This document shows, piece by piece, positions 9,235-18,208 of a DNA stretch of 64,000 nt. Source of the DNA: Amyloporia xantha (lineage: Eukaryota; Basidiomycota; Agaricomycetes; Polyporales; Adustoporiaceae); contig JAYKKR010000010.1 in assembly GCA_036971615.1 (NCBI GenBank), forward strand, positions 62,001 through 126,000, given 5' to 3'. The notes under the pieces were generated by a model. That model was not told the origin of the DNA and searched no databases. It saw only the letters and a program-made list of their open reading frames with translations. Made by a program: the position numbers and the translations under genes. Each line of letters starts with the position of its first letter. Positions within the stretch are counted from its first letter, which is position 1.

Positions 9235-10229
9235 TTGGCGGGGGGATCGTCGCGGATGGTGCACTTCGCCCGCGCGATCATGCACGACTCGCAAACATGG
9301 CGGCGAGTGCCGTCTCCCGCGCAGCGATACCCCTTCTTGGTGCAGTACGCACACGGGGGGTGGTTGAGGTATACGATGGGACCTCGCCGATCGCGGTTCG
9401 GGCGATCAGCGAGGCTCTTTTTGGCGTTGGCGGCGGTGGCGAGACGAGGGGGAACCTTGATAGAAAGGCGGGGGGCCTTGGGAGGTTTCGGGGCGGCCGT
9501 TCTACCTTTCGTCTGTCGCTTCCTCCCACCCACGGTGCGCGGAGGCGGCGGGGACGGCGGGACAAGGTCGGACGAGGGATCTACTTCGTCCTCCCCCTCG
9601 TCTTCCTCCAACTCCACGGTCGACGGCGTTAGCGGCACGCTTCCGCCTGAAGAGGCGTTGCGACTTACTTCGTCCGTTTCTGACGGGGAGGTGTAGCGGG
9701 AGCCCGAGGCGGACGTATCGGCGTCGGTAGGAGGGAATGGAGCCGGGGGCCAGAGGTTGTGGAGGGTGCGGGCATGGCGGTTCCAGGTAAAATTTTGCGT
9801 GCCGGCGAGGAAGGTGGCGTTGTGGGCGGGGGAGAGGCGCTGCAAGAGGGTGTCGTAGTACCGATCCGCGACAGGAAACTCGTCGCGGTAGGCCATGAGG
9901 CGGCCGCGCGTGGTCGCGAGCCAGGTTTGTAGCTCCATAGCAGGGGCGCTGCGCGGCGTCGTTTCGTGGCTGGCCACCGCATGGGCCGCCGCTAGCGCCA
10001 CCTAGCAGGAATGTTTACAGTTAGGAAGCGACGGCGCGCAGGGAATCGCGAACGGGACACTCACCCAGGCCTGGCCCACCGAGTTCACCCATCGAAGCCA
10101 CTCCTGGAGGTCCCGCGGCGAGGGGTCGTCGCCGAGCTCTGGTTCCGCGCCCCGTAGCGTGTCGAGTTGCTGTTCGATGGTGGGGATGGCGCGGCGGGCG
10201 GACGGTGGCGTAGTGAGGTCGACAGGCAT
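9233..10229 (-). pseudogene. 5' part of split gene with six-Cys zinc-finger-like motif
   Basis: Exon 1 (10229-10065) starts MPVDLTTPPSARRAI and ends in DLQEWLRWVNSVGQAW. A 63-nt phase-0 intron (GTGAGT at 10064, TAG ending 10002) leads to exon 2 (10001-9233). The protein has a helical MELQTWLATTRGRLMAYRD segment, an acidic low-complexity part and a basic part. It also has a Cys cluster spaced C-x2-C-x6-C-x8-C-x2-C-x6-C (CAYCTKKGYRC and CESCMIARAKC), a zinc-binding pattern that is not the standard Zn2Cys6. Directly after DDPPAN the sequence enters the terminal repeat of the foldback element; the frame continues through the repeat to a stop at 9060, which would replace the native C-terminus. The remaining coding part is at 5665-4941. 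DNA or RNA binding is a guess. Confidence 0.65.
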
Positions 10230-10720
10230 GGCGGTGGAGGGAGCGATTGGAGGTGGGGAAGAGAGCTGGGGAGGAAGTGGGCGAAGTCGGAGGGAAGGAG
10301 GGGATGTTGGGAATGAGGACGCGGGTGCCGTGCTCCTCGTTTGGCGACCTCTGCGGGACGAGCGGGATGCGCGGCAAGGGCGCCTCGAGGTGGGCGCGTG
10401 CCCCAGCGCTATCGATCTTAACGCGATCGCGGCCCGATCGCGTGCATCTGCGATGATTGGACGGCCTGAAGGCTCGGGGATTTGCTCGGGGATTAGGACG
10501 GCGGACCGACCGAGGACGGTCGGAATTTAAGTGGGTAGGGGGTGTAAGGAATGGGTACGCGCTACCCTATGAACGGACGGTAGGGCAGGACGAGACAGCG
10601 GAATGAAGGAGAGGTGATCACATGGGACAAGGGAGCTCGGCGGAAGCAAGCATCGCATTCGAACGAAACGGCTACAAGACGGAGCATGGCATTCGAATGG
10701 AACGACTACAGGACTGAACG

Positions 10721-11520
10721 CTAATCTACGGTCGACAAGTCGATGGGAGCGTCGGGCCCTTCCCCGCCGACGTCAGAGAACGAGCGGTGGCGCGGGGGAC
10801 GATAAATAGTCTCCCGGTGGTAACGGAAATCCTCCTCCGCAGGGGTACGGGCCCGCGAGGGACCTCCCTCCCGACGTCCTCCCCTTCCTCCCAGAGCATG
10901 AGCGGCGACACGGATCGAGTGCTCTAAGTCTTCGAAAGCCCGCGGATAGGGACGCATACGGTCCAGAGTGTCCGAGAACTGGCAGGCGATAAGTTCGAGC
11001 CGTTCCAAAGCCTCATCGGTACGTTCCTCGGTGACGCGGGGAGGGGTCCAGAAGGCTTCTTCCGTGTACAACGGGAGGGGAGGCGGAGTGCCAGCTTCGT
11101 CCCGCTGCGCATTAGAGCGGACCTCGTCGGGGCTCCAGGCGATCCCAGGATAAGGGACTGCACCGCGATGGCTCAGGGAGGAGCGGAAGATCGAGTCGAT
11201 GTAGTGGACGAGCTCGCGGAGGGTGACGAAGGCAGTGAGCGGAGGGAGCGTGAGGTTCCCCGCGGCTATGGCTTGGGCTCGAGCCTCATAGGCGAGGCGC
11301 TGCGGGACGGGACGTGAGGGGAAGGAAAGAGAAGTAAAGGAGAAGGTGGACAGACCAGCAGCCAGCGCACTCCGTGGGCCCAGGCAAGCCAAGCAGCCGG
11401 ATCGGAAGGGCGGAATGAAGGCTCAACAACGCATTCAGCGCGAAGCACGTCTACGAGGAGGAGGTAGCGGCGGACGTGGAGGGAACCGATGGGGTCGGTG
11501 GGTTCGGCGGGCTCAGACAT
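10721..11520 (-). CDS. Two-exon gene of unknown function
   Basis: Exon 1 (11520-11356) starts MSEPAEPTDPIGSLHV and ends in PAAWLAWAHGVRWLL. A GTCTGT donor at 11355 and CCCGCAG acceptor ending at 11300 give a 56-nt phase-0 intron. Exon 2 (11299-10721) begins RLAYEARAQAIAAGN and ends PDAPIDLSTVD. The product is about 247 residues, mainly helical (RTDEALERLELIACQFSDTLDRM), with a charged end. It has the same plan as the genes starting at 10229 and 4618: a roughly 45-55-residue first exon with a W-rich end, then a phase-0 intron. It lies directly upstream of the 10229 gene on the same strand. No known family was recognised; the non-canonical GTCTGT donor makes the exact splice uncertain. Confidence 0.55.
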
Positions 11521-12010
11521 GGCGAATGAGGCGAAGGGAGGGAAGAGCGCGCAGAAGGAGGATAAGTGAGTCAGGGGAAGAGTCGGAGGGGAGGTAGCGG
11601 GAGGAAGCGGGAGGGAGAGTGACGTGGCAGCGCACACGGGACGAGGTTTATAGGAGGAAGGGGGACGAGGCGGAGGGGGGCATCTACCATCTGGTACGAG
11701 CTGCGACTGGGACTTTGACTTTCACGCGACCGGGTTTTCTTGCTCAGCGGAGCTACACTGCGTTTTACTTCTACGAGAGGGCGAGCAAGCGGCTTGACCC
11801 ATTTTTACTGCGATTCGGGATATCTACTGCGTACTTAGGACTGCGACTGCGACTTGCCAGGGAGAGCACACATAGAGCGCCCCCCCCATATACCTATGAG
11901 TCTCTAGCTGAATCAATTCTTTTTCTCTTGCTCATCCTCCGTGCCAGATGCTGCGAACATCTTCACTCCTCTTCCCCTTCGACTCATTGATCTGTTCCTT
12001 CCAGGTGTGC
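11521..12010. other. Gene-free stretch upstream of the 11520 gene
   Basis: No coding sequence is supported. Its left side is presumably the promoter of the leftward gene at 11520; a C-run and ATATACCTATG lie near 11881-11897. Confidence 0.5.
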
Positions 12011-12718
12011 TTATCGCACAGCGGGAGGAGCACCAAGCCTTACAACGTGGTGAAGCCCATTCACGTGCGTTACAACGAACTGGTGAGGCTGTTTGGACGG
12101 GTCATGTTCTGGGCAGATGGCACCATGGTGGCCTAGGGCAAGGATCAAGCCTATGTCGCTGAGCGCCTTCCTCTCCCAGAATTTCCCGTTCCAACATGCC
12201 ACTCGGTGGTACGGCAAGTGCTTGTGATCAGTCAAAAGACAGGTTGAACATGACGTTCGCGCTTGGTGGCATTCATGACATCGCCAAGTAGCAGCCTCGC
12301 CGCACGGGCACTTGACGTTGGGGAGAGGAGGCCCGTCTCGTTCAATCAATATATCAATAAAATCGGCGAAATAGCCGCTGAATGTTTCCATCATCACTGA
12401 AGCACCCTGTGCACGCCATCAGTGGCATCAACTGAACGATATACATGTAACTTACTTGGTAGCGCGGTCGTGGTGGTGGCATCGGGGTGTCTCCAAAGTT
12501 GACGCCCGGGAGGGTGGAGGATCACCATTCTCCTCGCCCTCTGTTCTCTGCCGCTTGGTTGGTTTCTTCGGAGATAGCGGCACTTGATCAACTTCGTGTC
12601 GCTCGCCGAACCCGTAATTGGTATGCTGCACAGTCCGGTTAGTGGTGCGCATGTGAAATGCACCATGTACTCTCTGGCCGTTCACCTTGCCTTTACCTTG
12701 TCCTTTGCGAGTCGCCAT
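12011..12718 (-). pseudogene. Truncated KDZ transposase, N-terminal CxC2-like part
   Basis: The first exon (from Met at 12718) starts MATRKGQGKGKVNGQRV and is basic and disordered. A GTAAGT donor at 12455 precedes a second coding stretch (about 12405-12011). This has KCPCGEAATWRCHECHQARTSC, CPEHDPSKQPHQF and VVTHVNGLHHVVRLG. Such cysteine-rich modules are typical of the CxC2 region next to fungal KDZ (Kyakuja-Dileera-Zisupton) transposases. The frame breaks at about 12025 in the middle of the module, where a further Cys pair would be expected, and no RNase-H-like KDZ core follows. The phase between the two exons is not clean with the best splice sites. I read it as a truncated, dead copy. Confidence 0.6.
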
Positions 12719-12982
12719 GAGTACTGTAAATGTGGTAAGTAGTCCAGCCTCCAGGTCAAGCCTAGAGTGGCTTGGGTTGAGGCCCACGCGCCATTCCACG
12801 GCCACATCCTCTTACTCTGTTTCGCCGAAGCTAACAGCTCCCCATGGTGCTGATTGGACCAACAGCATGCGCAATTTTTATAACATATACCAGACAGCAA
12901 TTACAAAGCACGAGATCAGCGAGTAGACAGGACGTTAAACATACAAAGCGGGACCTTCATCAGTTCATGAAGTAGCATCAGT

Positions 12983-15086
12983 TCAGGAAGTAGGAAAGCG
13001 GTGGGGAATAGTGGCTGGACGACCCGCGTGTTGAAAGAACGTTGTACAGTAGAAATCCGCAACAGCGGCCTCGATCTTGAGGACCATATTTTCCGCTTGT
13101 TGGGAGTACAGAGTCGGGGCCATCTTGATCGCGTCGGGGCACTTGGGCCAGCGCTTCATGACCTTGATGAGAGCGTCCAGAGCGTCAGCACGCTTCAAGA
13201 CGACATTGTCCGCCAAGCCAGTGTTACGCCCTGGTAATCGCCGTATGTGCACGAACAGGTCCTCCGGAAAGACCGGAGCGAGCAACCAGTCCCGATTCGT
13301 TTCCTCGACATCAGCGACGACTGGGTCGCTGGCCTGGTTCGGGCAGACGATTCTATCTAACTCCTGGAGCTCATAACGGAACCCCAGCTCACAAATTTCC
13401 CACAGGATCTGGCGCACAGCGAGGGGCGGGATTGTGGCGTCAGGGGCGAACGTGTATGTGAACCACTGCACTACACCAGCAGGATCAGTCCGCGGGGTGC
13501 CCATGTGGTGGACATTCCCGAATATCTCTTCAAGTTGTTGTCGACGTTTTGCAGAAGCGGTTGCGGCGTCGGCCTTGGCGTTGGTCCGAAAGAAACTATA
13601 AAAAAAGTCCCGCCATTGTTGTGTGGTAAGTTGCCTTGGCACGCGACAATAATGATTGTTGAGGGCCCCCAGCCAAGCAGGACGAGTGCGCAACCACGTC
13701 TGCAAATAACTCTGCCTGCGCGCTTCATCTTTGACATTGATGAACAAACTAGCGGGGGGCATGAAGTACTGCCATTGTCCGCAGACAGGGCCATTGTAAT
13801 CGACGCGCAACAATGCGGATCGCCAACCCGGCAGTGGGTCGGGCATAGCGGCTGATTTCGGTGCCTTGAGTATGTGCTCGATGCGTCCACGGTGTGAATG
13901 CTGATCACTGCTCGGATCTGGACGTATAACGTCAGTTGTGGTACGGAAGCACTGGATGTGGGTACCTACATGGTCGATACCGTGTGTCGGGCTTCTCCTT
14001 GGGAGACACTACACTTTGTACTCCAGGTTTCCCCTGTGGGCCGAAGGCACGAGAACCCGTGGCGACGGGAATGATAGCTTTACTCAGGTCCGGGAACGGG
14101 GTCCTCTCAATATCAGTGTATGTATGTCCTGCACGAAACATGGAGCCGAGGTGCTGCTGGCCAACAGCACCATGGTAGACAGACTCGCCAACAAGGTCAC
14201 CGGTGAGAACCACGCCTCGCGGCATGACAGGTGCAGCAACGGCGTGGATGATGACATCGGTTGTCACCCAACTGCGCTGGCGGAGATACCAAACAGGGAT
14301 GCCAGCCAGGAAAAGTTTTTGGGCAAGCGCTGCATCCGTGGTCAGAGCGCCCAGGTATTGGTTCCTGACAGGCCGCGGCTCGGTGGGAGCTGAAATTATG
14401 TAGGGTTGAATAAAATCCATGAAATCCATGTATGCATAGGCTTCCAAGCAGTAACGCTGGACGCCTGTAACTTGTATCGTCACATCGCGAAACGTGGCTG
14501 GGGTAGTCTTGAGGCGAGCGAGACCCAGCCGCATAGCGGACTCTGCGAACTGCAGACGGGAGGGAGGAGTGCCACGGACAAGACAAAATATATCGACACG
14601 TTCCTTGCATTCATCTACCTTCTGTCGAAGAGACTCCCACCTCTCCTCACGAATATATCCCAGCTCCAACATCACTGCTCCTTCGATGCGAACGAAATCC
14701 GATTCTGTGGGCGTCCACCACAGGGTGTGCTTCGGATCCTCAGCGTCGTGGGGACCCATGGGAGGAGTTTTGAATGTTATGAAATGAGCAAATCGATCGC
14801 AGAACACTTGAGGCCACTGAACCGGATCCTCCAGACCGAACCGACCGTCAGCGCGCACACGGATGTCCACAATCCCAATGACCGGCTGCGGGATCCAGTG
14901 AGTATTGGGGGAGGATATCATCCATTTGTTATCGGGAGTTGTGCATGCCACTAGGGCGTCCTTGTAGGTGAGCACAGCTGGCGATAACAAGCCAATGTCA
15001 GCGATGCATGTACGAGGAGCTACACTGAGCGACAGACCGTCGGGCGCACCGCGAGGGCGCAGGTCGAAATCGCGGAAATCTGCCAT
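12983..15086 (-). CDS. Agaricomycete-type large gene of unknown function
   Basis: Exon 1 (15086-13970) starts MADFRDFDLRPRGAPDG. A GTAGGT donor at 13969 and CCAG acceptor ending at 13918 remove 52 nt in phase 1. Exon 2 (13917-12983) continues to RFPTS and a TGA stop, giving about 683 residues. Segments such as YIREERWESLRQKVDE, GALTTDAALAQKLFLAG, IPVWYLRQRSWVTTD and the end AVADFYCTTFFQHAGRPATIP match my memory of a multi-copy, function-unknown protein group in agaricomycete genomes. That placement is from memory and unchecked. No signal peptide, membrane span or catalytic motif is evident. It is divergent from the rightward genes beyond 15.7 kb, with a motif-rich region between. An upstream Met at 15230 is open but less convincing as the start. 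Confidence 0.65.
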
Positions 15087-15266
15087 AGCCACGAGGCGAG
15101 GCCCTGTCTGCACAGAGCAATGGCGCGATGGTGCGCGATGGTTAGCCAAGAGAGAACAAAAGTGGAGGGACTGACCTATTAGGTGAAGGAGAGCGATTTG
15201 CGGCATTGGGTCAGAGGTGGGTCGATGCAAGGGGCCCGATGCCGGGATGCGCCCATTCGGCCAGAA

Positions 15267-15736
15267 GACGCAAAGTCATTCTGGTCGTTTGGCAGAGCGG
15301 GGAGACGCAAAGTCATCCGCGCTCGCTTTCCCCAGCAGGTAACTCTGAGTTTGCCTGCCGAGGGCACCCCTTGGGAAGGCACTCACCGAAACCTTGTTGA
15401 CAGGAGGCTTGAGGGGTCGAGAGAGACGCACAGCCCAGTGACAGCGCAGGGAGACACGAATAGCCAAGGGAAGCAAGAATCCAAAGGGTAGGATCAGCGA
15501 TAACGGAATATGGACTGCGTGCAAATGAACTTGGAGAAATGTCGCTTGAGTGATCTTGGGTTAGGAGTACATACGCACGGGCCAAGAGGCACGTGTTCGT
15601 CGATCGCGCAAATTTGGCTGTTAAGCCTAATGGCAGTCTCCTCGCTCATCCACCGACGGCCCAGTCAATGACTTTGCGTCTTGGCTGCTAATCCAATGAC
15701 TTAGCGTCTTGGATTTGGGCAGGTTGACTTTGCGTC
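15267..15736. promoter_or_regulatory. Five copies of a GACGCAAAGTCATT motif
   Basis: Forward copies lie at 15267-15280 and 15304-15317. Reverse copies (AATGACTTTGCGTC type) lie at 15667-15680, 15695-15708 (one base changed) and 15724-15736. They fill the region between the leftward gene starting at 15086 and rightward exons from about 15751. Clustered copies in both orientations suggest transcription-factor binding sites of a shared promoter. Confidence 0.6.
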
Positions 15737-15750
15737 GCCCGTTATTCTCT

Positions 15751-16511
15751 CTGATGCCTCAAGAACCAAGCCGTCTCCGCTCGCTTGTGCCTTTGTGCTC
15801 TCGCAACCCCACTATTTCGTCCGCGCTGCTGGTCTATCCTACCAGTATGTACGGATGCAGCGTGGTAAGTTCATTTCATCATGGTTGCTCTGGCCCTTAT
15901 ACTCTTGCTTCCTGGTGCACTCTGACTACGAGAGACAATCCCCTCCTCACGCTGGATCTCAATCTTAGCCCTCGCCTCTCTCCCGATATCAACGACGCAT
16001 GTAAGTGTCGACCGCCTGTATTCTATGGTCATCGCGATCGCACACTTTGTATTTCGCTCCCTGATTGCTCCCGATTTTAGGCTCTCGTGGGTACACCTCT
16101 CCCCCTGAATTGCAGCAAGCACGGCGCGTACGCCCTAGTCCGCGTGCAAGAAGTTGGATTGGGTGGAGAAGTCGACTCAACGAGGGTTTCTGGCCTGGCG
16201 TTGTATCCGTCCCATGAGAGGGTAGTCTACCGAGTCGACCGTCTATTCAGTTTCGAGGTATCGTTACTGGGCTGCTTTTCATCATTTTACTTTTTCCGGT
16301 CGCGAACCGACCAGCAATACTCCTCCGGGGATGGCCCTGTGTTATTGGCCACTTCACCCTCACCGCCGCATGGGCCCACGCTCGGTCCCTTCAGGCACGC
16401 CACGCTGCGTGTCATTGTACCTGTATCTGAAGGCCTGTGCACTGGCCGCCCATGGCTGTCATATAAAACCTGTCCCGTCTGCCCTTCTTTGCAGCACTAT
16501 TCCCTATCACA
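15751..16511 (+). other. Possible upstream exons or 5' UTR, unresolved
   Basis: A Met at 15751 (MPQEPSRLRSLVPL) opens a short frame ending at a GTAAGT donor at 15865. Acceptor-like TTAG sites with another GTAAGT follow near 15966-16005, and an open stretch runs to about 16258. No combination gave one unbroken frame into the gene at 16512, so I cannot tell a separate small gene from a spliced leader. Confidence 0.25.
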
Positions 16512-17871
16512 ATGCCCAACCACTTGAACTCCCTGCCCCTGGCCACCTTACTGCGCGACTATCTCACCGATCATCTACGCGCCTTAGCTCCTGAGGTCCA
16601 TTCTGTAGAGCCGTCTATCAAGGACAAGGTTTCTGTTGTGGCTTTTGTGGCCGGATGTCCTTCCCTGCACAAGTTCATGATCAATTCGGGTGTGAGTGGG
16701 CGAGGTAGAATAGGAAAAGTGACTTGGATTGTACGTCCTGCTGTGACCATATCTAATGTATCTTTATCGCTAATCGAAATCGTGTATAGTGTCTTCAGAG
16801 CTTATGCCAAATGTCATTTCGGCCTCAGGAATACACGCATCAGCTCGCGCCTGCGACCAGGCAGCAATTACTCGGCGCGATCATTGCTCTGCAAATAGCT
16901 GATGAGCACGCTACCCATGCTCAAGGCGCGCATAGTGCGCTGCTCCCGCCAGACTCAGGACTCGCGAATCGTGCAGATGCAAGATCACTTGCAGCGCCGA
17001 GTGTGGCCCGAAGTTGCAGCGTGACAGTATTCGTCTGGGAGACAGTGAGTACTCTACTATCTGGTGATCGTATCGTTTACCCAGTGATACTTAGGCTAGA
17101 GACCCGCCACGGAGACTATCTGCGAGTGGTGAAATGCGCAAGGGGCAGTGGCTGCTCAAGGTCGCGGCGGTCCCTGCTTTACCGACTTATGAGGGGGATT
17201 GGCTCAACCTGGATATTGCCAGTGGAGACTGGCTAGCCCGCCCCTCAATCAAATCCTTGCGCTCCGTTTATCCAGGCTGTGTCCTTCTGTACCTCGCTCC
17301 CGGAGTATCTCCTCAAGCTGATTTAATTGGTGTGCGGGAGGCCTTGCGCGAAGCCAACATTGCTCTGCGCTACCGGCGCGCCGCGAACTACATTGCGATG
17401 GGTTACTCAGTAATGGAGGGCGTGTCAGCTGCAGCCTCCTCATTCCCCAGCCCAGATGGACCTCATTCGTCTCTTCAGCGCCGACCGAGTGAATCGTCTC
17501 TTCCTCCGTCGTCACCCCCTCCCTCAAGTACACCGCAGAGCCGTGCCTCAAGCCCTATGTCGGGAAATGTCTCGTCTGAGCAGGATCTAGACTGGCTTTT
17601 TGCGAGCAACGAGGCTTCAGACGCGGAATCCCCACCACACGCTGTCGACGTCGCCGGGGAGTCAGCTCATCGATCCGGAGATGCTCCTCCCCATGGTGCT
17701 TTTCCCATTCGCCTCCGGCCGCCTAGGTACCACCCCTTCCCATCTCGGCGCCGTCGCCAAGGTCTCAAGAAACATGTCATTAGCAAAGTCGACATCGATC
17801 TCACCTTAGATGACAACGGTGCCGGTCCGTCTACGTCGAACTATGCTGGAGATATTATCGTTTTGGATTAG
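16512..17871 (+). CDS. Three-exon gene, unknown, SUMO-interaction-like C-terminus
   Basis: Exons are 16512-16691, 16790-17044 and 17095-17871, joined by GTGAGT donors and TATAG or CTTAG acceptors, all in phase 0; the product is about 403 residues. It starts MPNHLNSLPLATLLRDYL. The first two thirds look globular (KGQWLLKVAAVPALPTYEGD, VYPGCVLLYLAPGVSPQAD). From about residue 260 it is Ser/Pro-rich and disordered, then basic (RRRRQGLKKH). The very end has KVDIDLTLDD and DIIVLD, both hydrophobic-acidic strings like SUMO-interaction motifs. The gene lies in a repeat-rich region next to a similar-style gene at 18209. No family was recognised. Confidence 0.55.
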
Positions 17872-18208
17872 TCTAGTCTTGTGATGTCTGGCCCCTTGTA
17901 GTCTCGCGATTCTCGCCGGTAAAATCAATGAATTAATCATGTTCTCTATCCTGGTTGGCTCGTGCCCCTGTCGGATGTACCTTTGAACGCTGGGGCCTGT
18001 GCTACGGAGGCCCACGCCGATAAGCTCAGCCACATTAGCAAGAACAAAGGGATTGTGCCACGCTGCAACAATAGCGCACATTCAGCAGGGGCCAGCGGCC
18101 ACTGTGGGCCACGATCGGTGGCGTCGCGCCACATTCGAAATCATATATAAGGCTCAAAAAGATCAACCACTCACTCCCCCTTACGTGTTCCACATTCTCA
18201 CCAACGTG

